From Steromphala cineraria (Eukaryota > Mollusca > Gastropoda > Trochida > Trochidae), in contig OU744723.1 in NCBI GenBank assembly GCA_916613615.1, forward strand, positions 60,396,239-60,460,238: DNA of 64,000 nt, written 5' to 3'. The translations under genes and the position numbers were made by a program. This document shows, in pieces, positions 1 to 11,126 of the stretch. The notes beneath the pieces are model-generated. The model ran no database searches. It was not told where the DNA came from and saw only the letters and a program-made list of their open reading frames with translations. Positions within the stretch are counted from its first letter, which is position 1. Every line of letters starts with the position of its first letter.

Positions 1-232
1 GTGGCTCTGTGGCCCCTAGTAAGGGCCTCAGGGGCCACACCCTTTAACATTATTTCATCTTTTTCTCAAGAAACATCAGGCCTAGAAAGCTGAAACTTTG
101 TGTGCAAACTCCTAAGTTAGATAAGGATTCCAAATTGTACATTTTGTGACCCTGTGGTCCAAAGTAAGGGGGAACCACATTTGCCACCCCCTAAAGCAAA
201 ATTTATATGAAGCTTGATGAGCAACAGAGCCA
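1..232 (+). repeat. R1 repeat, 3' end of an element cut by the window edge
   Basis: One partial ~145-bp R1 core unit (GTGGCCCCTAGTAAGGGCC and then a CAGGGGCCAC arm), followed by the R1 tail. The tail has GATGAGC near 218 and ends in a TCTATTTTT run near 232. The same tail order is seen at 8950-8986 and 3070-3115. No coding potential is evident. Confidence 0.7.
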
Positions 233-564
233 CCTTCTCTATTTTTGTATTATGATTTAAATTGACATATTTTAATGTACACACAAGAAAACATTTCTCA
301 TACCTATGACCACATAGTTTAAGCCCAAACAAAAGCAAATTGTACATAACCCTTGTCTCACCACTTGTTGATCTAGATATACCAGACCCTTAGGCTCTTG
401 ATAACTGAATTTTGGATTTGGATTGTATGGCGGATGTGTTTGCATCCAATGATACCATCCAGATACCAAAGTTTGACTCCTGGTAACCTCCTCCTAGGGC
501 ATAGCCACGTTTGCCTTGACTGCATCGTTAGAGTATGTTGTGGCCACCAGCTGGTTTCCATTTC

Positions 565-640
565 CAACTTGTGTCTCCTGCTCTCTTTCAATCTGGACAT
601 TTCAACTCGTGTCTCCTGCTCTCTTTCAATCTGGACACTT
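565..640 (+). repeat. 38-bp tandem duplication
   Basis: Two adjacent copies of a 38-bp unit beginning CAACTYGTGTCTCCTGCTC, at 565-602 and 603-640, differing at a few bases. It is a local duplication with no further copies. Confidence 0.85.
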
Positions 641-956
641 CAAACCTCCTGTTGCACTATGATGGCTTCAACTTCACTAGATCCGGGGGAAGGGCTTCGG
701 CATTGGCGGCATTTCACTGCCGCCTGGAATCACCTCCAGGAGAGCATTATTCCTGCAAGAGTTGCAATTGGTCAACGGATGTGGTGAAGGATTTGGCCAT
801 GATTGTTGTCAGTCAAGACTTGTAGCCAACTTGGCAGACTAGAATATGTTATTAAGCATTGCCACCTTAATTAGTATGTGTTTCCTTGGTTCACTAACAT
901 ACATTCTCTCCAGAGCAGAGTGTTGCTGTCCATTCCTGTCCATTGAGTTTACACTA

Positions 957-1028
957 ACTAACTCTGTTGCACAAACTAACTCTGTTGCACAAACTAACTC
1001 AGTTGCACTAGTTTACTCAGTTGCACAA
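957..1028 (+). repeat. 18-bp minisatellite, 4 units
   Basis: Four consecutive 18-bp units of the type AACTAACTCTGTTGCACA. The third and fourth are diverged (CTCAGTTGCAC, GTTTACTCAG). Because 18 is a multiple of three the array stays open in one frame and reads as a TNSVAQ-type repeat, but I see no gene context. Confidence 0.85.
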
Positions 1029-1523
1029 ACTTTAAGTACTGTATTAAGGATTCCACGTCCCGCTTCTGCTACCACACTGAGGATATCTTCTGGTAAAGAA
1101 TCACACCAACCATTGCAGGTTGCTGACTCTTGAATGGTATTCCTCACTGTGGTACGACTACAACCTCCCCTCAGTCCGTCTGGTATTCTAGGTCAACAAG
1201 GGGTTGTCTCCCCTTTGCTTGAACAGAAACGAAAACACTGATGGCGCTTTTAATTTTATTTTGTATATATTTTAAACCAAACAATCTCCACACACTAATG
1301 TTGCGATTTAAAGAAACATTTATACAAAGTACCCTAGAAAGAAACCATTTCACAGAAAGTGATAAAGCTAATGTTACTAGAATCGAAAGACAACAAGATT
1401 TTAAGGGTTTGGTAACCAGTTATATACACATATCATTGGGAACACGTGAAATTGGGTAAAACTTATTTGAACATACATAGGAAATGAAGTGAATACTGTA
1501 GTGAAGATTATTATCTAAAGCTT

Positions 1524-3765
1524 TGGTGACCCTGTGGCCCCTACTACGGGTCACATGGACTACGCTTTTAGTATCTATTTAAACCATCTTCTCCGGAAGC
1601 ATTGTAACTTTAGTGGCCCTCGGGCTCAAAATAAGCACCAGAGGCCACCCTCTTGAAACCAATTTTCATCATCATCTTCAGAAGCATAAGGTCTAGAAAG
1701 TTGAATATTAAGGCTGAAAGAGAGAATATTAAGGCTGAGCCAACGGCTATGTTTTTACATTTTAAGCTCATTTGGCATGGCATGTCCGTCTGTCCGTAAA
1801 CTTTGTGGAATTTCGACTTCTTCTCTAGAACCATAAGGCCTAGAATGATTATACTTTGTGTAAGACTCTTTGACTAGTGGGGATTATAAATTGTAGCTTT
1901 GGTGGCCCTGTGGTCGCTAATAAGGGCCTCGGGAGGCGCATCCTAAAAACTTATTAGCTCATCAGGACTGAAAGTCCAGATGGGCTTATGGCATGGCCCG
2001 TCGTCCTGAGTCCGTCAGTAAACTTTTGACACTTTCGACTTCTCATGAACCATACACATTAGAGAGCTGACATTTTGTGTACAAGTACCTTAGCATATGG
2101 AGATTCTAATTTGTAACTTTGGTGACCCTGTGACCCCAAATAGGGTCACAGGGGTCACAACCTTAAAAACCTATTTTCATCTTCTTCTCCAGTTTCCAAA
2201 AGGACTAGAGAGTTAAAAATGATATGTGCAGACTCCTTGACCAATGGGGATTCTTAATTGTAGATTTCGTGACCCTGTGACCCCAAATAGGGTCACAGGG
2301 GTCACAACCTTAAAAACCAATTCTCATCTTCTCCAGTTCCAAAAGGACTAGAGAGTTAAAAATGATATGGCAGACTCCTTTCACAATGGGGATTCTAATT
2401 TGTAACTTTGGTGACCCCGTGGCCCCAAATAGGGTCACAGGGGTCACAACCTTAAAAACCTATTTTCATCTTCTTCTTAAGTTCCAAAAGGTCTAGAGAG
2501 CTGAACTTATATGTGCAGACTCCTGAGCCAATTAAGATTCTAAATTGTAGATTACGTGACCCAATGACCCCACATAAGGGGTCACCAGGGGTCATGACCT
2601 AAAAACCTATTTTCCTATTTTTCTCCCCGAACCACTTGTTTTAGAAAGCTCTACAGGCACCTTGGCTAATGGAGATCCTGATCTATAGTTTTGGTGACCT
2701 TCTGACTCCAAATAAGAGGTCACCGGGGTCACGACCTGAAAACCTATTTCAACCTTCTTAATCAGACCCACTGATGTGCTTATGGCATGGCATGGTGTCT
2801 GGCATCCATCCGTCCGTCCGTAAACTTTGTGGAATTTCGATTTCTTCTCAAAAACCATAAGGCCCAGAAAGCTGAAACTTTGTGTACAGACTTCTTGACT
2901 AGTGAGGATTATAAATTGTAACCTTTGGTGACCCCCCATAAGGCCTAGAAAGCTGAAGCCTTGTCTACAGACTCCTAAGTTAGATAAGGAGGATTCCTAA
3001 TTGTACATTTGGTGACCCTGTGGCCCCGAATAAGGTGGAACAGCATATGCAACCCTAAAGCAAAATTTATATGTAGCCTGATGAGCTACAGAGCCACTGG
3101 TTCTATTTTTGTACAGACTCCTTGGCTAGTGAGGATTATTAATTGTAGCTTTGATGGCCCTGTGACCCCTAATAAGGGCCTAAGGTCTAAGAGATGAACA
3201 AAGTTATGTGTAGACTCCTTGCCCAATGGGGATTCTCAATTTTACTTTTAATTTTAATTTAAGTTTGGTGACCCCTTGGGCTCACAGGGGTCAAAACCTT
3301 TAAACCCTATTTTCATCTTTTCCGGTTCCAAAAGTCTAGAGAGCTGAAAAGTTGTGTGTAGACCCCTTGGCCAATGAGGATTCTAAATTGTAATTGTTGT
3401 GACCCCATGGCCCCAAATTCGGTCACAAGGGTCAAAACCTAAAACCTTATTTTCATTTTCTCCTTCAGTTCAAAAAGGTCTAGAGAGCTGAACAGTTTTG
3501 TGTAGACCCTTGGCCAATGGGGATTCTAAATTGTAGATTGTAGACCCAAAATATGGTGTCACAGGGGTCAAAAGCCTTAAAAGCTATTTCCATCAAAAGT
3601 ATGATGAGCTACAGAGCCCATGCCTGTATATTCTTGAGTTGTTAAGGAATTTTCTTTTCTGAATTGATTACAAATGTCCAAAATCACTCTGCCACACCCT
3701 AAAGCAAAATAAGATAGTACGCCTGGTGGGCTACAGAGCCAATGGCTTTCTTTTTATATGATATT
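1524..3765 (+). repeat. R1 repeat mosaic with several heads and tails
   Basis: A patchwork of ~145-bp R1 core units interrupted by R1 heads and tails. Heads (GATGGGCTTATGGCATGGC followed by a GTCC-type run) occur near 1951-2030 and 2770-2825. Tails (GATGAGCTACAGAGCC) occur near 3078, 3608 and 3725, the last one diverged. Core units at 2110-2580 carry paired GGGTCACAGGGGTCAC arms. The order suggests nested or truncated copies rather than one intact element. Confidence 0.7.
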
Positions 3766-4837
3766 TCCAAGACTTGAGGCAGAACTGTAATTGCAATTCT
3801 TTACTGATAGTATGATTGAGAAACATTTGTCTGTAATAGCGACAGTAGCACATTTTTGAAATTTTGTTTCTTCAAAGTTTCTCCCAATGAATAACAGGTC
3901 ATGCAAAACATTATCTTCAGAGGGAAAAACCTGAATACTTAACAGTGTTACTCATATTATCACTTATAAGCTCAAACTTATGTCAGGCATTTGAGTGAGA
4001 TATATCATCTGTATTTCATTGAAAACGTCGTGCTGCATCTTTAAACTTGAATTTTAAGTTAAGTTATAATGAAATAAACTTTTTATGTGGATTTCTGAGT
4101 TTTCCTTTGACATTTTCATTACTGAAATATTAGAGTCAATACTTCTTTGTCATACATTACCCATGTAATTTGTCGGATGTGACCCCATACAATATCATTT
4201 AAATGAGATCTAACATCGGCCAAAATTTTGATATAGCCAGGTAGATTCATCATTGATCTTAAAATACACATCTGAAGTTGGTATTGAAACTTGAATGAAA
4301 TGCTTGATCTTATCTGAATGAGATTTATGATGTAATGTGAAGGCATTGGAGCTGAGTTTATTATAAGAAACATCTGCCTGTGACAGTGTTTAGTTAATGA
4401 TGATAATTATTTAAAATCAACCAATTTCATATTTGGTACTTTTCGCTTTTGGACCCCTATTTCAATTTTGACAGAATACCAAATTTTGAGGACGCCAGAC
4501 TTTGATGAAAAGAGTTTTCATTCTGGCAAAATCCACAAAATTGTATATTTACAGATATTGTTTTCAAACCTATGAGAACGAGCTCCGTGTAGTAACACCT
4601 TCAAGAAAAGAAAACGTCTTGGAGCCGACTAGACCGTATAAACTATGGTTCGCAAGTTCCAGCTGTTGCTCTCTGGTTTCACTGCAATGCATTGTCACAA
4701 TTGTGTTACGTCTTTCTCCCTACAATATTACTTGTAGCTGTGATGTAAGTGAAATACTCTTAAAAGTGGCGCTGAACTCCAAATCATCCTGCAGGATTAG
4801 ACAGTAAAAGCTCTTGTGGTTTACATACGTTCCTGCC
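3766..4837. other. Anonymous AT-rich region
   Basis: No recognisable gene. Open frames here (for example 4119-4373 minus, 84 aa, and 4502-4807 plus, 101 aa) show no domain. The only structure I can support is a SINE-like 3' segment at about 4676-4790, listed separately. Confidence 0.5.
4676..4790 (+). mobile_element. SINE-like 3' segment, diverged
   Basis: This segment aligns by eye with 20780-20890. Both share GTTTCAC.GCA.TGCAT, then CTTTCTCCCT.CAATA, then TGAAATA.TCTT.AAAG, then CAAATCATC. Two distant copies of the same ordered blocks indicate an old interspersed element. At 20.6 kb the blocks follow a tRNA-like B box, which is why I call it SINE-like; here no clear promoter box remains. 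Confidence 0.5.
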
Positions 4838-5120
4838 TTAGAGCGGCAGTAGCATTTTTTTGTGGGGAATATAAAGTGATGTCCGGAAAATGAAAATAAA
4901 TGGTTACAGTTGAAGGAAAATGTCTTAAGACTAAATTAAGCATTAATAAATTAAATAAAATTCAGCCATGGTTTAAGTGATCACACAAAAATGGTCACCA
5001 ATGGACTTTATAGGATTTCTGACTATGGATGATTTGCTTGAGTAATAAGATTATTGACACCATAAAAATAATAGATTTAGCATTAACGTACAATTGTCAG
5101 TGAAAGGGGTACTGCCTTTA
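4838..5120 (-). mobile_element. TTAA-flanked MITE, copy 1 (reverse orientation)
   Basis: Diverged reverse-strand member of a ~340-bp MITE family. Its left end reads TTAGAGCGGCAGTAGCATTT, and the adjoining GTGGGGAATATAAAGTGATG is the complement of the family's right interior. Its right end is GGGGTACTGCCTTTA. The TTAA ends seen in better copies have decayed. It encodes no protein. It lies 30 bp from copy 2 in the opposite orientation. Confidence 0.75.
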
Positions 5121-5150
5121 GAGACATATATAAATTCATGCAAGTTAGCA

Positions 5151-5490
5151 TTAAAGGTGCAGTACCACGTTTTTTTATAATTTTATATTTTAAATTTTTC
5201 ACTGATAATTGAAGGTTAATATTTAATGTATTATTTTGACAGTGTCAATAATCTCATTACACAAGTCAATCATCCCTAGTCACATAAAATCCATCGGCGG
5301 CCATTTTTTTTTAACACCTTTAATTCATTTTGTGTAACAAGAAGGAATCACATGGCTAAACTTTACGTATACTTGGAGTATTACTGCTCCATTTAGTTCA
5401 AATGCATCGTTTTTCAATTCGAAGCATTACGTTTCATTTTCCCGACATCACCTTATATTCCCACAAAAAAACGTGCTACTGCCCCTTTAA
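5151..5490 (+). mobile_element. TTAA-flanked MITE, copy 2
   Basis: A 340-bp element bounded by TTAA at 5151-5154 and 5487-5490. The terminal inverted repeats are AGGTGCAGTACCACGTTTTT on the left and the complement of ACGTGCTACTGCCCCT on the right. The interior is AT-rich and non-coding. Its length equals copy 5 at 28281-28620. TTAA target duplications are typical of the piggyBac superfamily, but the sequence alone does not prove which transposase moved it. Confidence 0.85.
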
Positions 5491-6194
5491 TACCAATGTT
5501 ATGTAGTTTTTTCCCAAGCTGAAAAAAAGACAGGGCCAATCCTTTTTGAAAAGGGCACAATGTCTTGCAAAAAGGCACAAACAGACAAGTTAATTTTGAG
5601 TCGCTCTTCAAGCGAAAAATGGTAAAATATAAAATATATGTGGCTGCTAATATAACTTATTTTATAAATAAGCCCTACACTGGCAATTGACACTGACATT
5701 TACTGGCAATTTGATGATTGTTTTGGACTTTCACTATAATATTTTTAAATAATATAAACAACACAACTCTAACTGTCTTAAATTAGAGTAACTAGTCATA
5801 ATACATATATACAATTTCAGTACTGCCACATATTCATTAATAAATGTTGTGTTTTACCAAATATAAGGGCAAATGATGGAATCATTGAGCTGTGTCCACC
5901 AATCAACACTCGGTATTGTTATTGTTCCTGTACATGTAGCTAGATTAACATGGGGTCAGCAAACCATGCGTGCTGTTTAAACAAAGGGTTTATCCATTCT
6001 TGTCTTAAATTTCTTTTTATATTCTTTACATGAAACAATACTGTAACTTTGCAAAGTATCTAATCATATATCTGAAATTATGGAAAAGGTAAATTAAAAA
6101 GTTTGGCTCTGCGCCCTGCGAAATATGCCTAAGGTAAACACTATATACTATTTTTATTTTGACCCTTTTTGTTTTTTTGTACTTGTAATGTTGA
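5491..6194. other. Anonymous region
   Basis: AT-rich DNA between a MITE and a tRNA-like fragment. The longest frames are under 70 codons and I see no domain, promoter or repeat in it. Confidence 0.5.
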
Positions 6195-6245
6195 GTCCCT
6201 TAAGGGATTCGAACCCGACCAGACACCCATCACTAAGTGACCTTG
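6195..6245 (-). mobile_element. tRNA-like (SINE) fragment with B box
   Basis: On the minus strand, 6205-6215 reads GGTTCGAATCC, a perfect Pol III B box. The surrounding GACTCAAC and GGTGTCTGGTC blocks match 9050-9100 in the opposite orientation. I see no complete tRNA fold, so this is read as a SINE relic and not a tRNA gene. Confidence 0.45.
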
Positions 6246-6269
6246 ACATTGATCTAAAGAGTTGGCTTT

Positions 6270-6815
6270 TATTTGCTCATCTGGCCTGTAAGGTCTGATG
6301 GGCTTATGGCATGGCATGGTGGAATTTCGACTTCTTCTCCAGAACCATAAGGCCTAGATAGCTGACACTTTGTGCACAGTCTCCTTGGCTAGTGAAGATA
6401 ATAAATTGTAGCTATTGTGGCCCTGTGACCCATAATAAGGGACAAAGGGGCCACGCCCTTAAAACCTATTTTCATCTTCTTCTCCAGAAGAATAAAGCCT
6501 AGAAAGCTGAAACCTTGTGTACATACTCCTTGAATAGTGATGAATATAATTCATAGCTTATATGGCCCTGTGACCCCTAAAAAGGGTCACAGGGGCCACA
6601 CTCTTTAAACCTATTTTCTTCTTTTTCTCCAGAAGCTTGAGGCATAGACAGCTGAAACCTTATCTACAGACTCCTAAGTTAGATAAGTAGTATTCTAAAT
6701 TGAACATTTGGTGACCAAGTGGACCCTACTAAAGGGACAACCACATTTGCCACACCCTAAAGCAATATTGACATGAAGCCTAATGAGCTACAGAGCCAAT
6801 GGCTCTATTTTATAG
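6270..6815 (+). mobile_element. R1 element A (short)
   Basis: A short R1 element. The head starts GCTCATCTGGCCTGTAAGG near 6278 and continues GATGGGCTTATGGCATGGC. About three ~145-bp core units follow, each with a CAGGGGCCAC arm. The tail has AATGAGCTACAGAGCC and GGCTCTATTTTA near 6815. The head motif GCTCATC and the tail motif (A/G)ATGAGC are inverted copies. No coding sequence is present. It lies end to end with element B. Confidence 0.7.
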
Positions 6816-6830
6816 GAACCTTGTAGATTT

Positions 6831-8986
6831 TTAGCTCATCTGGCCTGTAAGGCCCGATGGGCTTATGGCATGGCATGGTGTCCGGCGTCCGTCCGTCCGT
6901 CCATCCGTCCATCCGTCCGTAAACTTTGTGGAATTTCGACTTCTTCTCAAGAACCATAAGGCCTAGAATGCTGAAACTTTGTGTACAGACTCCTTAGCTA
7001 GTGAGGATTATAAATTGTAGCTTTGGTGGCCCTGTGACCCCTAATAAGGGCCACAGGGGCCACACCCTAAAAACCTATTTTCATCTTCTTCTCCAGAACC
7101 ATAAGGCCTAGAAAGCTGAAACTTTGTGTACAGACTCCTTGGCTAGTGAGGATTATAAATTGTAGCTTTGGTTGCCCTGTGACCCCTAATAAGGGCCACA
7201 GGGGCCACGCCCTAAAAGCCTATTTTCATCTTCTCCAGAACCATGAGGCCTAGAAAGCTGACACTTTGTGTATAGCCTCTTTGAAGAGTGAGGATTATAA
7301 ATTGTAGCTTTGGTTGCCCTGTGACACCTAATAAGGGCCACAGGGGCCACGCCCTAAAATCCTATTTTCATCTTCTTCTCCAGAACCAGAAGACCTAGAA
7401 AGCTGAAACTTTGTGTACAGACTCCTTGGCTAGTGAGGATTATGAATTGTAGCTTTGGTGGCCCTGTGACCCCTAATAAGGGCCACAGGGGCCACGCCCG
7501 AAAAGCCTATTTTCATCTTCTTCTCCAGAACCATGAGGTCTAGAAAGCTGAAACTGTGTGTATAGCCTCTTTGAAGAGTGAGGATTATAAATTGTAGCTT
7601 TGGTTGCCCTGTGACCCCTAATAAGGGCCACAGGGGCCACGCCCTAAAAACCTATTTTCATCTTCTTCTCCAGAACCATGAGGCCTAGAAAGCTGAAACT
7701 TTTTGTACAGACTCCTTGGCTAGTGAAGATTATAAATTGTAGCTTTGGTTGCCCTGTGACACCTAATAAGGGCCACAGGGGCCACGCCCTAAAATCCTAT
7801 TTTCATCTTCTTCTCCAGAACCATAAGACCTAGAAAGCTGAAACTTTGTGTACAGACTCCTTGGCTAGTGAGGATTATGAATTGTAGCTTTGGTGGCCCT
7901 GTGACCCCTAATAAGGGCCACAGGGGCCACGCCCTAAAAGCCTATTTTCATCTTCTTCTCCAGAAACATGAGGCCTAGAAAGCTGAAACTTTGTGTATAG
8001 CCTCTTTGAAGAGTGAGGATTATAAATTGTAGCTTTGGTTGCCCTGTGACCCCTAATAAGGGCCACAGGGGCCACGCCCTAAAAACCTATTTTCATCTTC
8101 TTCTCCAGAACCATGAGGCCTAGAAAGCTGAAACTTTTTGTACAGACTCCTTGGCTAGTGAAGATTATAAATTGTAGCTTTGGTTGCCCTGTGACACCTA
8201 ATAAGGGCCACAGGGGCCACGCCCTAAAATCCTATTTTCATCTTCTTCTCCAGAACCATAAGACCTAAAAAGCTGAAACTTTGTGTACAGACTCCTTGGC
8301 TAGTGAGGATTATGAATTGTAGCTTTGGTGGCCCTGTGACCCCTAATAAGGGCCACAGGGGCCACGCCCTAAAAGCCTATTTTCATCTTCTTCTCCAGAA
8401 CCATGAGGCCTAGAAAGCTGAAACTTTGTGTATAGCCTCTTTGAAGAGTGAGGATTATAAATTGTAGCTTTGGTGGCCCTGTGACCCCTAATAAGGGCCA
8501 CAGGGGCCACGCCCTAAAAGCCTATTTTCATCTTCTCCAGAACCATGAGGCCTAGAAAGCTGACACTTTGTGTATAGCCTCTTTGAAGAGTGAGGATTAT
8601 AAATTGTAGCTTTGGTTGCCCTGTGACACCTAATAAGGGCCACAGGGGCCAGGCCCTAAAATCCTATTTTCATCGTCTTCTCCAGAACCATAAGGCCTAA
8701 AAAGCTGAAACTTTGTGTACAGACTCCTTGGCTAGTGAGGATTATAAATTGTAGCTTTGGTTGCCCTGTGACCCCTAATAAAGGCAACAGGAACGTCCTT
8801 CAAATCTATTTTCATCTTCTTCTCCTGAAGTATAAGGCCTAGAAAACTGAAACTTGTCGCCTATATATACTTAATTTTATGATTGGTGCCCCTGTGGCCT
8901 CTACAAAGGGGGTATCATTGGCCACACTCTACAGCATAATTGATTATGAAGCCTGATGAGCTACAGAGCCAATGGCTCTATTTTTA
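6831..8986 (+). mobile_element. R1 element B (head, ~13-unit tandem core, tail)
   Basis: The clearest R1 copy. The head (6831-6965) starts AGCTCATCTGGCC, runs through CTTATGGCATGGCATGG and holds a (GTCC)n/(ATCC)n run at about 6890-6920. The core (about 6966-8865) has ~13 units of ~145 bp, each with GGCCCTGTG...CACAGGGGCC arms able to form a hairpin and a pyrimidine tract ending CTTCTTCTCCAG. The tail (about 8866-8986) has GATGAGC and the near-palindrome GAGCCAATGGCTC, then TATTTTTAG. Head, tandem core and hairpin-bearing tail with subterminal inverted repeats resemble pearl/Helentron-type non-autonomous elements; that link is inferred from structure only. Confidence 0.75.
7321..8625 (+). repeat. 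435-bp trimeric higher-order repeat inside element B
   Basis: Within the core, diagnostic variants return every three units. The variant GTGACACCTAATAAGGGCC starts at 7321, 7756, 8191 and 8623. The variant TATAGCCTCTTTGAAGAGTG starts at 7561, 7996 and 8431. Spacings are 435 bp (432 for the last step), that is 3 x 145 bp. The trimer was amplified as a block. Confidence 0.85.
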
Positions 8987-9002
8987 GGTTAATACTAGAA
9001 AG

Positions 9003-9100
9003 GGGAGAGAAACAGAGCCCGGTGCCTTTGTTTGGTCTATGGCGCAAACGACCAGGGTTCAAGTCCTAAAAGAGACTCGAAACACCTGGGTGTCATACTG
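9003..9100 (+). mobile_element. tRNA-like (SINE) fragment with B box
   Basis: A B box GGTTCAAGTCC lies at 9056-9066, followed by GAGACTCGAAACACCTGGGT. It matches the minus strand of 6195-6245. The two fragments flank the R1 A/B pair in opposite orientations. No tRNA gene fold is supported. Confidence 0.4.
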
Positions 9101-9616
9101 TGTTGTTTTTTTCCCCTCGATAAGGCACTTTATTCTCAACAAGCTGTAAAATCGGTTACTGACGGAACTACATGTTCGTGCTAATTGCTTGTATGCTTAC
9201 TCGATTCTTCAGGGTAATTATGTAGTTTGCACTTTGAGCAGGTTATTAGTACCTGGGAAAAGTGCACTATTAATATTCTCATTTTGTATTAAAATGTTTC
9301 TTTATTATGTTAAAAGGCATAAATCACTAGTATCTGTTTCATCATTTAAGTTGTTACGAATGAAGCAAGAAACGTTTTTAAATTATTTGATATAAACTTT
9401 GCACTTTTTAGAAATATTTTCATTTATAACTTTGATTGTCTCTCCACACTTGTTGTTTATCTGTGAGACCACTTCACTTCCCCTTTATAAACGTGCTTAC
9501 CGTCCTCGAGTGAGAAAACATAGCATTGCTGATAACAGCAAAAATAAGGGACTCTAACATGACTCTTTTTATTGTACTTTCTGTCACCTATGTGCTTGTA
9601 TAGATGAAAATGTGTC
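9101..9616. other. Anonymous region
   Basis: AT-rich. A 68-codon frame (9189-9395, plus) has no recognisable domain. Nothing else is visible. Confidence 0.5.
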
Positions 9617-9812
9617 AAAGCGGCAGTAGCTCAATTTTAGTAACAAAAGAAAACGAAAAAGTAAGAATTATCAGCTGCAAGTCAAAGATATTGAATAATG
9701 CATCAATAAAACGAATGTTCTTTATTTGGTTACCCTATGAACATTCATTTTCTTATCCAAAATGAGTAAAAGGTGTTTACACAGAAATGGCCAACATTGA
9801 TTTTTGCTTGTT
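9617..9812 (-). mobile_element. TTAA-type MITE, copy 3 (degenerate, reverse)
   Basis: Starts with AAGCGGCAGTAGC, the family terminal repeat. At about 9761-9812 it carries AAAATGAGTAAAAGGTGTTT and AATGGCC, the complement of interior blocks of copy 2. The middle is diverged and the far end cannot be located. Confidence 0.55.
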
Positions 9813-11090
9813 GTTATTGTTTCTGTAATAACTATGCATACTCAGGGAATCGCCTTAATATTATGTGGCAAAGCCATTGGGAAAATTTGGAAGATATGTT
9901 TTTCAAATAAACGTTGATAGTAGCCCATTATTATGTTTGAATGGATCAAAGGTTCAAATATTTGCCATGGTTATGTGGTAGACTTTGAAATGTAGATGTG
10001 AGTTAAAAAATCTTATCAATGTTTTAAATGTATTGTGTTGTCTAAAACAAGTGTTTTAAATAATTCAGTCCTGTGTCAGTCGGGAAAACTTGGTTTGGTA
10101 ATAATTGACTCTTATCTTCCCTGCACAGACGGCCTGTGTTTAACGTTGCAAGGGCAACCGGACTAAGACATGATTTACACGTGCACATGTCAATTTCAGA
10201 TCCCTCACTGTCAGCTTTGTAGAAATGAGACAGACTGGAAGAACCTATAAGACTTGGCTCTATCATGTTATGAGTTGAACTTTATATTCCTTAACTTTTT
10301 CCCTTGCCGTTATCTGTTTTCTTGCAAAGTTATTTGTTTAATAGTGTTTATCTGTCCAAACTCTAAATACATAGTTGTGCCCCTGTTGGTTTTAAATACA
10401 ACATTTTACGCTTTGACACTTTAACAGACTATTTGATGAAATCTTGAATTATCTAAGTTGTTTTAGCCAGAAAAGCCAATGTCTTATGAATGTCTTATAA
10501 CATTTTGGCATGAAGAAATTAGAGTTGCCCGGCCTCCACACACTTGGTGCCGTGATTGACTGAACTTATCATTATGTTTCTGCAAATAAAATTTAAAAGA
10601 AAATTTAAGAATTAATCACCTTGATTAGTAGATTTTAACCTTGCCTATGAAAGTCTTGCACTCGCCTTCCCAAATAAATTCTAAACTATTTAATAAATCG
10701 CTGACAAAATCATTTCCTACAAGGCTGTACAGATTGAAACTGTACAGTTTAGCATATCCATAAGTGATGCACATGTCAACCATTATCCTATCTTTCCCAC
10801 AGAACATTAATTCAACAGTGAATCTATGAGGAAGCCCAATTAAGCAACACTCTACATAAACATACATAACCAAATATTGACAGAGTAAATGTGTAACATT
10901 CAACATTCTATTAATAGCAGTCAATGAAAAATGTAAAATGTAAAATTACATAAAGTCTTATTCCAAGGGATAATTATATATAAGTTTAAGGAGGATACTG
11001 AAAAAATAACACCAGGCCCACCATAAAAGATTACATCGATTTTGGGAGGGAAACATTTTGATATACAAACCAATTTGCTTGAAGTGACCT

Positions 11091-11091
<1 letters not shown>
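9813..11091. other. Anonymous region
   Basis: No recognisable gene. A 99-codon minus-strand frame (10625-10924) has no domain or motif I know. The segment 10130-10240 resembles 11925-12040 (for example TTTRCACGWGCACATGTCAA), suggesting an old dispersed or duplicated sequence of about 100 bp. Confidence 0.45.

Positions 11092-11123
<32 letters not shown>
11092..11123 (+). repeat. (C)32 homopolymer
   Basis: An uninterrupted run of 32 cytosines on the plus strand, 32 guanines on the minus strand, in otherwise AT-rich DNA. Such tracts can form G-quadruplex or i-motif structures. The exact length is prone to sequencing error. Confidence 0.9.

Positions 11124-11126
<3 letters not shown>

Larger units (their letters stand above)
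233..1523. other. Anonymous region, no recognisable gene
   Basis: About 1.3 kb between two R1 mosaics. It contains two short tandem repeats (listed separately) and open frames of 129 aa (398-787, plus strand) and 95 aa (846-1133, plus strand). I recognise no domain in either. The second frame owes part of its length to an 18-bp tandem repeat that is a multiple of three. I see no splice structure or promoter that would make this a gene. Confidence 0.5.

Noticed and set aside
398..1133. Pair of plus-strand frames of 129 and 95 aa
   Set aside because: No family resemblance; part of their length comes from short tandem repeats, and they sit between R1 elements.
10625..10924. 99-aa minus-strand frame
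   Set aside because: One of the longer unexplained frames, but AT-rich, with no domain, splice context or promoter that I can recognise.
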